Positions 1 through 12,570 of a DNA stretch of 64,000 nucleotides are shown one piece after another; position 1 is the stretch's first letter, and each line of letters begins with the position of its first letter. The notes below the pieces were generated by a model. The model was not told where the DNA came from. It was given only the letters and a program-made list of their open reading frames with translations, and ran no database searches. The translations under genes and the position numbers were made by a program. Source of the DNA: Notolepis coatsorum (Eukaryota; Chordata; Actinopteri; Aulopiformes; Paralepididae); contig OZ020585.1 of NCBI GenBank assembly GCA_963971535.1, positions 161,466,226-161,530,225 on the forward strand, written 5' to 3'.

Positions 1-1144
1 TAATATACTATACTGTCCTCCAGGGGTTACTATACTATACTGTCCTCCAGGGGTTACTATACTATACTGTCCTCCAGTGGTTACTATACTATACTGTCCC
101 CCAGAGATTACTATACTATACTGTCCTCTAGGGGTTACTATACTATACTGTCCTCCAGGTGTTACTATACTATACTGTCCTCCAGGGATTACTATACTAT
201 ACTGTCCCCCAGTGGTTACTATACTATACTGTCCTCCAGGGGTTACTATACTATACTGTCCTCCAGAGGTTACTATACTATACTGTCCCCCAGTGGTTAG
301 TTACTATACTATACTGTCCTCCAGGGGTTACTATACTATACTGTCCTCCAGGGGTTAGTTACTATACTGTCCTCCAGGGGTTACTATACTATACTGTCCT
401 CCAGGGGTTAGTTACTATACTGTCCTCCAGGGGTTACTATACTGTCCTCCAGGGGTTACTATAGTATACTCTCCTCCAGAGGTTACTATACTATACTGTC
501 CCCCAGGGGTTACTATACTATACTGTCCTCCAGGGGTTACTATACTATACTGTCCCCCAGGGGTTACTATACTATACTGTCCTCCAGGGGTTACTATACT
601 ATACTGTCCTCCAGGGGTTACTATACTATACTGTCCCCCAGAGGTTACCATACTATACTGTCCCCCAGAGGTTAGTTACTATACTGTCCCCCAGTGGTTA
701 CTATACTATACTGTCCCCCAGTGGTTAGTTACTATACTGTCCCCCAGGGGTTAGTTACTATACTATACTGTCCTCCAGGGGTTAGTTACTATACTATACT
801 GTCCTCCAGGGGTTACTATACTATACTGTCCTGCAGGGGTTACCATACTGTCCCCCAGAGGTTACTATACTATACTGTCCTCCAGGGGTTATTTACTATA
901 CTGTCCTCCAGGGGTTAGTTACTATACTGTCCTCCAGGGGTTACTATACTATACTGTCCTCCAGGGGTTACTATACTATACTGTCCTCCAGTGGTTACTA
1001 TACTATACTGTCCTCCAGGGGTTACTATACTATACTGTCCTCCAGAGGTTACTATACTATACTGTCCCCCAGTGGTTAGTTACTATACTATACTGTCCCC
1101 CAGGGGTTAGTTACTATACTATACTGTCCCCCAGAGGTTACTAT
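1..1144. repeat. 27-bp minisatellite, left block
   Basis: Tandem array with a 27-bp unit running from TTACTATACTATAC through GTCCTCCAGGGG. Variants change CTCC to CCCC, GGGG to GTGG or GAGG, and add a short TTAG insertion. Because 27 is divisible by 3, the array stays open in several frames and gives repetitive nonapeptide ORFs; these are artefacts. The same unit resumes at 16667, so the array was one block before the 1145-16666 element inserted. Confidence 0.95.
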
Positions 1145-2213
1145 TGTGGGATATTTGTGGATATCCTGAAGAAGAATGTTCTCAGTCAACCGAGGTTTGG
1201 ATAATAACAAAGGTTTATTAACCAAACAGATAGAAATATACATAGTACATAGAGAGAATGGCTGAGGGGCTCTCCCCAGGTGATCAGCTGAAATGACCCA
1301 GGTAAAAGAGACTTGGTTTGTTCTCGGAGGAGCATTATATAGTTAAAAGGGGGGGAGGTGGTCCCATTTGATAGGTCAAATGGGGGGGGGGGATACAGGA
1401 TTGGGGAGAGGGGGGGGGACACAGGATTGGGGAGAGGGGGGGAACACAGGATTGGGGAGAAAGGGGAGGGGAATGTCTTTACATGAGGGCATTATATTAT
1501 TCCACAGTTACTCACTTTTCTCTATTATAATGTGGGTGAGATTAATGTATTGGGGGATGTCTTTACATGAGAGAGTTGGGGAATCAATATATTATTCCAC
1601 AGTTACTCACTTTTCTCTTCATAATGTGGGTGAGATTAATATATATTATACCAGGATTATTTGGAACAGGTAAAATATTGAAGAGTGAATAGATATGGTA
1701 AAAGACTGGGATCGATGTAATCCATCGGTTATCAGATAATGAATGAAATAGAAAACAATTAAAATAATGAAAATTTTGGCCAATGTGATCTGTTGGTTGG
1801 CATAACAGTTTAAAATAGAAATATTTACATACGTGATTCATGATATGATTGAATGGACTGCGGTCTGTATTATTTTGATATCAGAGATGTGGGAATAGAT
1901 ATCACCCTTTTCTTTTATTAATAATGGTCTGATTTAACCACTCAAATACCTATATCAATGAGTGGTCCTCAACTCTGATATCAAACACAATTAACATACT
2001 CATTAGAAGCTATAGCTGTGCACATATCTGGCATACCTTTGGTCGTTCATGTCGTGACTCAGACATTTAAGTGGTAACTATGTGTCTTCATGATAATATC
2101 TATGGGAGCTAAGATCATGGTTGTACATACAGACATAGTAATAACCCAATTAAATACATGTGAACATTGTCTCTGTGTGGTCAGAGTGCACAGGGTGAAA
2201 ACACAAAATTGTG
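1145..2213 (+). repeat. Left inverted arm of foldback element
   Basis: The reverse complement of this segment is found in three pieces on the right (15990-16666, 9721-9766 and 3361-3662), with small indels and point differences. G-rich simple sequence occupies about 1345-1470. Two internal near-copies of a motif around TTATTCCACAGTTACTCAC occur near 1490 and 1590. No coding sequence was seen. Confidence 0.85.
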
Positions 2214-3360
2214 TAGCTTTGTCTGTCTCCTGCCCTGCGGTTTTCTGAATAGTGTCTTCTATCGTCTCACAATTTACATGATGTAGATTTGTTTTGAACG
2301 GTCAATTGATTTCCCTTTAGCTCCAAACTGCTTTGTGTTCAAATGTAGATTATCACTCAGTCTGTGTTATGTCTGTGTTCAGATGCAAATCATTGGAGTT
2401 TCCGTCTTTTGTGATACAATTTGTGTTTACACCCCATTCTGCATCTTGACCCAGAGCCAGATCTCTTGGTTGTCTGTAAACACAAAAACATGTTAATTTC
2501 CCACTCTTTTCTTTAAAGCCTAATGCTGTAAGATCTAGTTAGATACAAGATCTGATAGATTATAGTGAATATGACCTTCTTGGCATAAGGACTCACTGCT
2601 AATGCAATTGGCTTGCATTTCCTATTTTCAATTAAGTGATTTATTTACAATGAAATGAATTAACCCCAAAATGATGTTCCTCTTTAGCAGAAAGGCGTTG
2701 AATCATTTATGTGAGGAGGTTTTCTAAGACAATTTTATCATCCTCAGATCACAAATTGGTGAGAGGACAGGACGAGTGAGACGACGCGTGACCTGAACCA
2801 CGAAAGACGGCGGGACCAGGCAAGGAGGAACACAACCCAGAGACCAGGGCGACCCACGGCAACAGAGGGCCACGAGGGACGCCGCCAAAGAGCTACGGAC
2901 ACAACCTGAGAGAGCGTCCTACTGACTGGCCGCTACACCGGCAAACCCTCGCCCTCCATCAAGTGGTACCGCAATGACGAGGAGTGGACAGCGAAGCCAA
3001 CACAACACGTTCAAGAACGCCCTACAGCCATGTCTCTAGGCCTGATGAAGGTCAAGCGTGAGCAAAGTGGCAGAACATGAGACATCAACAGAGACCTGTG
3101 GACCAAGAGGCATCCTAACATACATTGTCCACTTTGTTATGTATTTTTATTAAGTTTACAGAACCAGTTGGGTTGTTCCAAGACACCAAGTTTTGTTTTG
3201 ACCATTGATAGTATGCACCACAGAACAATGCATAACGATTATCATAATCACCTTTTATATCAATTTTTATACAAACCACTAGGTTAATGGTTTTTAAATG
3301 TTTTTATACATTAGCCACTAGGTTAATGCCTATTTGTAAATCCTATTCCTAATAATTATG
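2214..3360. other. Spacer of foldback element
   Basis: This is the unique centre between the two inverted arms. Most of it is AT-rich and noncoding. A GC-rich stretch at about 2760-3110 stands out in composition and includes the Ig-like fragment at 2916-2990. No transposase or reverse-transcriptase motif was found in any frame. Confidence 0.6.
2916..2990 (+). pseudogene. Ig-like (I-set) domain fragment
   Basis: Twenty-five codons read without a stop and contain GKPSPSIKWYRNDEE. This matches the C-strand region of muscle-type I-set immunoglobulin domains, where a G-x-P-x-P run is followed by a K-W-Y core. The flanking frames do not continue a recognisable domain and no splice sites were established. 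It may be a fragment captured from a host titin/MLCK-type gene, or chance similarity in a GC-rich stretch. Confidence 0.35.
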
Positions 3361-3662
3361 CACACGATTTTGTGTTTTCACCCTGTGCACTCTGACCACA
3401 CAGAGACAGTGTTCACATGTATTTAATTGGGTTATTACTATGTCTGTATGTACAACCATGATCTTAGCTCCCATAGATATTATCATGAAGACACATAGTT
3501 ACCACTTAAATGTCTGAGTCACGACATGAGCGACTGGAGGTAAGCCAAGATAGGCACAACCAGAGCTTCTAATGATTATGTTAATTGTTGTTTGATATCA
3601 GAGTTGAGGACCAATCATTGATATAGGTATTTGAGATTATTAATAAAAGAAAAGGGTGATAT
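3361..3662 (-). repeat. Right inverted arm, piece 1
   Basis: Reverse complement of about 1905-2213. It includes TGTGTTTTCACCCTGTGCAC at the inner end and the segment ending AAAGAAAAGGGTGATAT. The last 17 bp (3646-3662) are duplicated at 9721-9737 and form the target duplication of the first LINE. Confidence 0.85.
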
Positions 3663-3835
3663 GGGGGGCGGAGCTGAGCGATCATGGAGTAGACGTGTTT
3701 CACGAGAGCTCCCTTCTACCGTGCAGAATATACGTTTCTCCCCATTAGTCTTTATTTTATTTTTATTTGTTTTTTGTCTGCTTGTTAAGTCGTCGTGTTT
3801 CAAATACTGTCGTCGACTTTTTTCGACTTTCTGCG

Positions 3836-4720
3836 ATGTCGGTGGTGGAAACCAGATCCATGAGCGCCCCAGCCAGCAAACCACCACCGGGCCTGGCCGC
3901 ACCATCGCCCGGTGTCGGTGAGATAAGCGAAGCTGTGCTCTCGATCATGACCAAGCTCCATGCAGAATCTGAGACACGTTTCGCTGAAACACAAAGGAAA
4001 GTGCTGGCGGATTTTTGTGATAAACTTCATCGAGAGATATCAGAAGAAATAAGGTTGGCGGTCGTCCCGCTGATAGACAAGATGGAGTCGCTGCACGCTG
4101 TCTCCTCGGCTAATGCTATCGAACTAGCTGCGCTAACGACCGAGGTATCATTACAGGGCGAGAAAATGGTGGATCTAGAGTCCTCCCTGCTGGCTAGGCA
4201 GGCTGAAGTTACCAAACTACAGTCGGTAATTGTGGAAATACAGTCCCGGGAGAGACGCTACAACATCAGGATTGTTGGAGTACCGGAGGGCAACGGGGAA
4301 GGCCGTCTCTCTGAGACCATGCCGGAATTGCTGCAAAAAATACTGGGGAATGACGTCCTCCCCTCCCCTCCTGTCTGTGAGTCGGCCTACAGAGCGGGCA
4401 GGTCCACTCCTGGACTGAACAAGGAACCGAGGCCCATCATCGTCAAGCTGAACAGGCTTCAGCAGAGGGAACTCATCATGCGGTCGGCTCGTGCCAGAAG
4501 GGGTAACCTAAGGCTTGGCGATCACAAAGTGGCCATTTTCGAAGACTTTACGCCGGAGGTTCAAGCACAGAGAGGCGAATACAAATTGGTCCTGTCCAAG
4601 CTATGGAAATCGTCTGCGCTGAGACATTCGAGACCCGTTAATATTTACGCACTTTGGTTGTTGTTGCTGTTTAAGTGTAATCGGTTCGCACAATTCAACG
4701 GTGATCGGGTCCTTAACTAA
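3836..4720 (+). pseudogene. LINE ORF1p-like RNA-binding protein, C-terminus lost
   Basis: The chosen start is the ATG in GCGATGTCGGTGG at 3836, where the family-like N-terminus begins; an in-frame ATG lies upstream at 3767. The product has a Pro/Ala-rich N-terminus, a long heptad-rich coiled-coil region (roughly residues 35-145) and then an L1 ORF1 RRM-like core beginning RRYNIRIVGVPEG. The C-terminal domain starts (IIVKLNRLQQRELIM and following), but after about 4600 the protein departs from the family and ends in an unrelated hydrophobic tail, indicating a frameshift or deletion. Such proteins bind LINE RNA as trimers and act as nucleic-acid chaperones. Confidence 0.8.
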
Positions 4721-5647
4721 CTTTTTGTATGCTTTTATTTTTATATCCAGGCTGTTTTGAGCTTTGGGCTCCGGTAGGAGAAGATCGGTTGAATATATAT
4801 ATAAACAATATATGATAACAGGTTGTGTCAGGTATGGCTTATTACCATCCCCGGGTTAATGAATGTGTTTAATTCTATTCTTACATAGGTTATGTCATTC
4901 CAGCCATTGTGCCTGATCAGAGGGGCTGTTACAGGTGTGCACTTTGACCATAACCCCCTTTTCCCCTTCTTATTATTGTCGTTGTTTAAAGAACATCTGT
5001 TTGCACAATTTACCTGTGACCCGATCCTGCCTTAGACTATCGGCTAGTATGCTTTAATTTAATTTTGTTTTGAATTTTCCTTTATCCATTTGTGCTATAA
5101 CATTGCGACGTTGAAGCGCAGACTCGGAAATAGATGGTTGCAGGGGTGATGTTGAGTTATTATATAATAATGGCTATTTTTTCCATTATGGTTATCTCAT
5201 GTTAGGGCCAAGGCTCAGGTGGTTTTCGACCGATATCTTTATTGATTTTATTTGTATTATTATTTGTGTTTATTGGACTAGTGGGGGTTTAATCAGGGGT
5301 TTATCTAGAGGGGGGTCGGAGTGGGGAGCGTCTTATTGGATCCATGACTCCAGTGGGAAATGATAGGAAGATGACCGTCCTTAGTGGATGGGACATAGGG
5401 AGGGGATTGGAGAGTGGGTATAGGAGGGCTTATAATAGGACGGGTGGGTTAGGGTTTAGAGTAGAAGGAGGGTGGGTTGTAACTGGGGTGGTATTTTTAT
5501 GTGTTTTATGTACTGTTGTCTTATATGTGTGTAATTGTTCCTCCTCTGAACTCCTGGGATTGACCGTCTGGGCCCGCCTGGATCAGCGCCTCTGTACTCA
5601 GCCTGGCTGCACTGGTATGTTCTCTACGCATTTAGACAAACTCGACC
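4721..5647 (+). other. Inter-ORF region of first LINE
   Basis: About 930 bp without a supported gene. It is AT-rich at about 4740-5260 and G-rich at about 5280-5470. It is long for an L1/Tx1 inter-ORF spacer, in line with ORF1 having lost its frame nearby. The short ORF at 5344-5655 shows no family similarity. Confidence 0.5.
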
Positions 5648-8600
5648 ATGGCTAAATTGAATATTTTAATTTGGAATGCAGGAGGTCTTAACGCCCCACA
5701 CAAGCGTGCCAGTGTCCTTTGGTTATTGAAGAGAAGAAATATTGACATTGCTCTCCTTAGTGAGACGCATTTATTGGTGGGTGATGTGTCAAGGCTAGCA
5801 AATCGACAATATCACGTTATCTCCTCATCCTCAGCCGATGATAAGACGAAAGGAGTCGTCATAGTTACAAGACGTAACCTTGATATCAAAGTCCTGGATG
5901 TGTGGTCGGACACGGAGGGAAGGATTACTATAGCAAAAGTTGAGTTTTCTCATAGGAAGATGGCAATAATAGCATTGTATGCCCCTAACACATTTGATTC
6001 AGCGTTCTATAATACAATCACGAAGAATATGTTGGAACTTACTGGATACGCTCTCATTGTGGGTGGCGATTTTAATGCGTGCTGGGATGCGGAGATGGAT
6101 AGGTCCGGATCCTCTGAAACAAGCGACCAAAAACGGTCCTCTAAGGCCCTCAGGATGTGGGCCCAGGACACTGGGCTCGCAGACCTATGGCGCTTATCCA
6201 ATCCCACCCTCAAGGATTACTCTCACCTGTCTGCCAGACACAAAACCTTCTCTCGAATAGACTATGCATTCGCATCCCCTAATTTGTTTGATAGTTTCGA
6301 CGTCTCATTGGTTCCCCTGGCTCTCTCGGACCACAAGGGGATTTTCCTTGTGGCAACCTTTGGCAGGCTCTCCACGAGAGCTCCCAGGTGGCGTTTTAAC
6401 TCAACCTTATTAAAGAATGATGATTTCTGCTCTGAGTTCAGGAGTAAACTAGCTGAATTCTTGCAGATCAATGTTGGCACGGTCGATGACCCCAGGGTCC
6501 TATGGAACGCATTGAAAGGATTTATCAGGGGTCATGTCACACTTTTCGCCTCCAACTTACGTAAATCCCTGTCAAAAAAACTAGAAGGACTGGAAACATT
6601 ATATGCAGATCTATACGCATCTTTGCAAACTAACTATAGTGAACGACTAAACACACAACGTAAGATAGTCAAGAAGGAAATAAACTCCATACTTAAACAA
6701 CAGTCTGAGTTCTTGATACATAGGACAAGGCAAAATTACTACTTTCACGGCTCCAGGCCTAGCCATCTATTGGCAATGAAAATACGCTCGAATGATCATT
6801 TCTCGGATATCCCCTCGATCAAGACGCGACAGGGTACAATCACTACTGATTCGAAAAAGATCAACGACACTTTTAAAGAGTTTTACTCACAGTTATATAG
6901 CTCAGAGGTTAATCTCGTCGACTCTAAATTTGAATCGTTCATTGGCGGCCTTGAGATACCCCACATTTCTGAGGAAGAGGCTAAGGAACTGGGGAAACCG
7001 ATCACCCTTAATGAACTAAGGGAGACGATTGCTGAAATGCAGAGGGGTAAGGCACCAGGCTGGGATGGTATTCCACCCGAGGTACACTGCGATCAAACCG
7101 GTTTTATCCCGGGGCGCCTGGCTGCAGATAATCTTAGGAGGCTGTTGCATGTAGTCGATAACAGTAAAGACAATACAGCTCCGTCCACTGTTCTGTCGTT
7201 GGATGCCATGAAGGCGTTTGACAGACTAGAATGGTCATACCTGTGGAAGGTACTTGAGGTCATGGGTCTTGGAAATAATTTTATTCATATGATTAAAGTC
7301 CTGTATGCCTCGCCGTCGGCAATGATACTGACAGGCAAAAACTGTTCCACACTTTTCCCAGTCTCCAGATCTTCTAGACAGGGTTGTCCTCTGAGCCCGG
7401 GACTATTCGCGCTTTCCCTCGAACCATTGGCCCAATTTATTCGGCAATCAGAGGACATCATCCCCATAATGATCAATAATACACCACACAAAATTGCTCT
7501 CTATGCGGATGACCTACTGATTTTTATGGATGACCCTTCCCGGTCGGCCACAAAATTATTGGAAATAATCGACGACTTTGGTAAATTGTCAGGCTTTAAG
7601 ATTAACTGGAACAAATCAGCCTGCCTACCTCTTAATGAGCTGGCCAAGGCGGTGCGACTACCAGCTGATATCCCATAGTGGAACATTTTAAATACTTAGG
7701 TATAGAGATATTCCCCACGCTGAGTCAAACTACTAAGTACAACTTCACGGGTACTTATGATAAAATACGCCAGGATCTAGACAGATGGTCGTCCCTTCCT
7801 AACTCCTTACAAGCCCGAGCTTCCATAATCAAAATGAACGTTCTGCCTAGGATAAATTTTGTTAGCTCAATGCTCCCCCTGCCCCCTCCAATAGACCACT
7901 GGCGCAAGGTACAATCGATGGTATCTAAGTTTATCTGGAATAACAAACGCCCGAGAATCAAAAGAGCTACTACTCAACGTAGGAAACAAGATGAGGGCCT
8001 CGCAATCCCTGATTTTAAGCTTTATTTCTGGTCCTTCTCACTGAGACCTCTGATGTGCTGGCTAGACCCTGTAGATGCTGTATCTTGGCGCTCCTTAGAA
8101 GCGGCAGCGGTCTCACCGCTAAGATTGCAGGATGTGGTGTACTCCACTGTCTCTATTTCGAAATGCCGGCTGAGGTATGGACCGATCATAACTCACGTGA
8201 TCCAAACGTGGCGTAATGTACAGAGGTCGTGTGGGGTTAAATGCCCATGGCACCTGGACTCTCCAATTTTTAATAACCAGCAATTACTTGTTGGGCACAA
8301 GCCGGTTAATATTCCTCAATGGCAAAGGAGGGGGGTGCATACTCTGGAGGATATTTATGATAAGAACGGCCTCCGTGCGTTTCAGGACTTAAGAGAATTT
8401 TATGATCTTCCCGGCGAGTCCTTCTTTCTTTCTTTATCTTCAACTAAGGTCAGCACTGAGGGCGCATGGCGTGCCGTGGGCTCAAGCTCTGCACCCACAC
8501 CCCTTCCTCAGGCTCATAGTGGACAGGACGACCTCCAGAGGGTTTGTCTCAGACTTTTATACGCTCTTAATTCAATCCACGTATAAAAATCTATCATTGG

Positions 8601-9184
8601 ATACAATCTGGCGTGTGGATATCCCGGAGTTGGACCCCGAGTTTGACTGGGATGATGTTTGGGCAAATGTGGCATTGTCTTCCCGCAACCCCAATCACCA
8701 GCAAATTAATTTTAATTATATTCATAGGACCTATCTTACACCTAGGAAGCTATTTGCTATGGGACTGGTAACCGACTCTCGGTGCACTTTGTGCTCTCAA
8801 AAGGCCACTGGCACTTATATGCATATGTATTGGGATTGCCCACCAGTGGCCCGCTTCTGGAGGTCAATAACGGACAAACTTTCAGAGCTGTGTGGCTTAA
8901 CTATCCCATTCTCAGCTGTTACGCTACTCCTGAACGATATAACGACACTACCTGCGTCTGTTCAACTAAAAAGGGTTGTCCTAGCGGGTGTCACAGCAGC
9001 GAAGAAGCTAATAGCAATGAGATGGAAGGAGCCTGAGAAGCTTACAGTGATTAACTGGTCCCTAACACTATTGGATGTGATTTATCTGGAGATATCCACA
9101 GCGCGGGTGATTGGGGTGGGACAGGCAGGTATTGACCTGTGGTTTGCAGCAGCCGAAAAGGTCAGGACAGCCGTGTGCGGCTGA
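5648..9184 (+). pseudogene. L1/Tx1 ORF2: endonuclease plus reverse transcriptase, broken
   Basis: The first 676 codons (5648-7678) hold an APE-type endonuclease with WNAGG, SETH, YAPN, GGDFN, SRIDYAF and SDHKG motifs, then the RT. RT box A (LSLDAMKAFDRLEW), box B (RQGCPLSPG) and the catalytic ALYADDLLIF (near 7500) are present. Between GWDGIPPEV (near 7080) and DQTGFIPGR the fingers region is missing, so about 60-70 residues have been deleted. A one-base shift at about 7675 moves the frame to 7678-8586, and a second at about 8500 moves it to 8402-9184. The end contains a C-rich motif (CTLCSQKATGTYMHMYWDCP) typical of L1/Tx1 C-termini. The enzyme nicks target DNA and reverse-transcribes LINE RNA in the nucleus; this copy cannot. 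Confidence 0.88.
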
Positions 9185-9720
9185 GCAGGGTTGAGGTGCG
9201 TGTTCGGGTGAGTCCGGCGGTCTCTTGGGAGGGGGAGGAGGAAATGTTTTGTCTGCCTTGTCTTTTGTCTTGTCCTCTTGAGTTTAGCTGGGGGTTTTAT
9301 GGGGGGGCAGCTATTTAACTATTTCTTCACTGGTTGGCCACTTTTACACGGTCTCTGTGAGTCTATGGAACACCTCTACAGGTTTTTGTTTTTTCATGAA
9401 GGTTCATTGCTCTGTTTTCGGGTCGTGTTCTCAAAAAATGGTCCTTGTGGTGGATTGGAGATGTACGTTTTATTAATATAGGGTCACACGGCCGGGAATC
9501 GGGGCTGAACACTGGGAAAGACCATTTATTAGATAGTACCCCTTGGAATTAAAATTTAGAAGGTTGAACTCTGTTTTCTTTTCTCTTTGTCTGTATAAAT
9601 TGTTAGTCTGTATTATTATTGTTTTTGTTATTTTCTTGTGAAGTTCTATGTATTGTGATTGTGGTTAATGTGTTGTCTTGTTTCATGTGAATAATAATAA
9701 TAAAAAATTTGATAAAAAAA
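9185..9720 (+). other. 3' UTR of first LINE
   Basis: Noncoding G/T-rich then A-rich sequence. It ends in an (AAT)n tract and an A-run immediately before the 17-bp target duplication. No gene was seen. Confidence 0.7.
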
Positions 9721-9766
9721 AAAGAAAAGGGTGATATTCCCACATCCCACATCTCTGATATCAAAA
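9721..9766 (-). repeat. Right inverted arm, piece 2
   Basis: A 46-bp sliver between the two LINEs that includes the right copy of the first LINE's target duplication. It is the reverse complement of about 1870-1915. It ends with ATATCAAAA (9758-9766), which recurs at 15990-15998 and is the probable 9-bp target duplication of the second LINE. Confidence 0.8.
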
Positions 9767-10003
9767 TAACTTGCTGGTGTGTGATGACGTCACGTGACTG
9801 AGAGGAATGGCGTGCTGAGTGTTCTGCACAGCTCTGTCCTTAAAATATAGTATTTTGCTTCTAAATGATCATCTATTTAAACTGAAGAACTGGATTATTT
9901 TGTTCAAACATAGTTGCCTGTCTGCATGTCTATTTCTGGCTCTTGCCGAGAAACCCGAACCCAGACAAAGAAAGGTGAACGGCGTGCAGCAATCAAACAA
10001 ATC

Positions 10004-10776
10004 ATGTCAAGCGAGGACACACCTGCCTGGGTGCAGCTACTCCTAACGGAGGTGAGCGACCTTAAATTATCGGTTGAAAGAAGACTGGATGAACTTGGCA
10101 ATTCAATGAAAGACCTAAAAAAAGAGACACTGGCTATTCTGAACAGAGTCTCTAATGCAGAAAAAATAATCAGAGATCTAGAAGATCAGTGTGCGGCCAA
10201 TAGTAAAACCCTGCAAGTCCAAGCCAAAGAACTGAACACGCTACAAACAAAGTTTAGTAACTTGGAAGCACAAAATCGGAGAAATAATCTGATCTTTGTT
10301 GGCCTGGCAGAAGGACTGGAGACAGGCAACCCAGACAAGATGATGGGCGACATATTAAAATATATTCTGGATGGTAAAGACGACGAGCCAACACCAGAAA
10401 TTGAAAGACAGCACCGTAGCCCACCGCCACGTCCCCGCCCGGCTCCAGGTGATACACCGCGGCCGTATCTGGTGCGCATACGAAGATGGAGCGACAGACA
10501 GAGGATCCTCCAGGCCGTGGCGGAGAAAAGGCAACTATCCTGGCAAGGACAACCACTGAGGACAACCACTTCCAGGATCTACCAACGGAGATTAAAAGAA
10601 AGCGCGCAGAATATGATGACATCAGAGCGAAACTCCGCAGAGAAACGTCCCTGCGCTATGGTATACTTTACCCAGCGAGGCTCATCATCACCATTGATGA
10701 GGTGAAATATATCTACAACAACGCATTGGAGGCTGTTGAAAATTTGAAGAAACGATTACCCAAGATCTTTGGTTGA
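10004..10776 (+). pseudogene. LINE ORF1p-like protein with 13-bp duplication frameshift
   Basis: The start is placed at the ATG before SSEDTPAWVQ. A coiled-coil region (about residues 15-85) leads into the ORF1 core RRNNLIFVGLAEG, followed by a C-terminal domain (RPYLVRIRRWSDRQRILQA). A perfect 13-bp tandem duplication (AGGACAACCACTG, 10546-10558, followed by 10559-10571) shifts the frame. The rest of the domain, including a segment beginning LPTEIKRKRAEYD, continues to 10776 in the next frame. Its role is binding of LINE RNA. Confidence 0.82.
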
Positions 10777-11238
10777 CATGAGTGAGAGGACCAGAGGCAT
10801 AACTGCACCAGCGTCACTGTAAGCCCCCCTGCTTTATTTTTTATTTTTCTTCTATACCTTCATTCATTATGCTTTACGGCTGGGAGTGGGACTGATGGAA
10901 TTGAGATATTATTTATGTTACACAATGAACAAGTGAAAAATGAACTAATCACACTCTCTCCCTCATAAACATAACGCTGGTGCCCGCAATCGTGTATTTT
11001 TTAATTGCGCAAGTTGATTGAACTTTGAGAACAGAGCTGTGTAGGATGCAGCACGGCCGCGCCTGCTCTGCTCGCGGACAAGGGATGGACATTAAGTCTA
11101 TCTCTGTTTTGTTTAATGTTTTTCCTTTGCCTAATGGCTTACTTTATGTATGTCTTGTACTTTTTATGTCTTTGTCTATCCATACATGTTGTTGCATAGT
11201 TTACAAGGAGGAAGCTGTAAAGTTGCTTGATAAAAATA
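10777..11238 (+). other. Inter-ORF region of second LINE
   Basis: AT-rich spacer without a supported gene. The ORF at 11025-11249 has no recognisable similarity. Confidence 0.5.
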
Positions 11239-12570
11239 ATGGGACCTAATCATGTAAATTTGATTAGCTGGAATGTGAAAGGTATTTCAAACAAAAACGA
11301 AAAGACATAAAATTATTACATATTTGAAATCCCTATAATGTGATTTGGCAATGCTCCAGGAGACCCATCTTAATGAAATAGAATCAGTTAAATTGAAACA
11401 AAGATGGGTAGGTCAAGTGTTCTCAGCACCAGGCAGTGGAGCCTCTAGAGGGGTAAGCATCCTGATTTCAAAGAAAATATCATTTAAACTTTCAAAACAA
11501 ATAGTTGATAAAGATGGTAGATATATAATTTTGTCAGGTCTTTTACAAAATGAAAAATGTACCTTAGTAAATGTATATGCCCCTAATACGGGACAGAACA
11601 CTTTTTTGTCAAAGCTGAATCTGGTGCTGGCAGAATTAGCAGATTATCCCATTCTGATGGGTGGGGACCTAAATTTGGTTAGCAATGCCTCGATTGATAG
11701 GTCTGGGCGCCCCCTCCCACTAGACGGAGCATTGTCAAGTGCACTTAAAGAAATGCAAAACTCACTTGCATTAACCGATATTTGGCGTGTTGTCAACCCT
11801 GACACACGTGAATATACTTTTTACTCCCACGCTCATAATTCATATTCCAGGATTGACTATTTTCTCTTCTCACAATCCTTGGTGGGTAATGTAATTGATT
11901 GCAAAATTCATAACATACTTTTATCAGACCATGCGCCCCTGTCAGTCCTTTTTACTCCTGCTGTAATTAACAATAAAACCAAACAATGGAGATTTAATAA
12001 CTCCTTATTGAAAGATCAAGTTTTTGTGTCTATGATTGAGGAGAAAACACAGGAGTACATTAGTATTAATCTTACATCAGTCCAGTCAGTGCAGACGGTA
12101 TGGGAGGCTTATAAGGAAACCTGTAGGGGCTGGATTATAAGCTACTCAACAGCTAAGAAAAAGGAAAAAATGGCAAGGAAACATGGTCTGATTACTGAAC
12201 TTAAGTTCTTGGAAACTAGTCATATGTTGGACCCTGACTATTTAGAACTGAAAAAGCAGTGTTGGTTATAAAAACAGAATTACAAGCAATTCTACATGAG
12301 GAAAATGCATTTGCCCTCTTTCAGTTGCGTCGAAAATATTATGAATCTGGCGATAAGGCTGGTAAAATGCTTGCTCTCAGACTGAAGCAGCAAGAAAATC
12401 GTCAATCAATCTCTAGCATATATGATGAAGATGGCTCTTTGATTTGTGAACAACCTCAAATCAATCAAGCATTCACAAAATTTTATAGCACACTGTATAA
12501 ATCAGAATGTTGTACGAGTGAAGAGGAAATGAAAAACATTTTCAGAGATATAAATCTCCCAACCCTCTCT

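Larger units (their letters stand above)
3663..9720 (+). mobile_element. L1/Tx1-type LINE, near full length, inactive
   Basis: Non-LTR retrotransposon flanked by a 17-bp target duplication (3646-3662 and 9721-9737) with an A-rich 3' end. It carries an ORF1-like protein (3836-4720) and a two-domain ORF2 (EN plus RT, 5648-9184) of the L1/Tx1 group. The duplication interrupts the right arm of the foldback element, so the LINE arrived later. ORF1 has lost its C-terminus, and ORF2 has an internal deletion and two frameshifts, so the copy is dead. Confidence 0.88.

Noticed and set aside
77..918. Long repetitive ORFs on both strands in the 27-bp array
   Set aside because: The unit length is divisible by three, so open frames are expected by chance; the peptides only repeat nine residues.
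5344..5655. 103-codon ORF upstream of the first LINE ORF2
   Set aside because: No similarity to ORF1 or any known family, Gly-rich, and it overlaps the ORF2 start in another frame.
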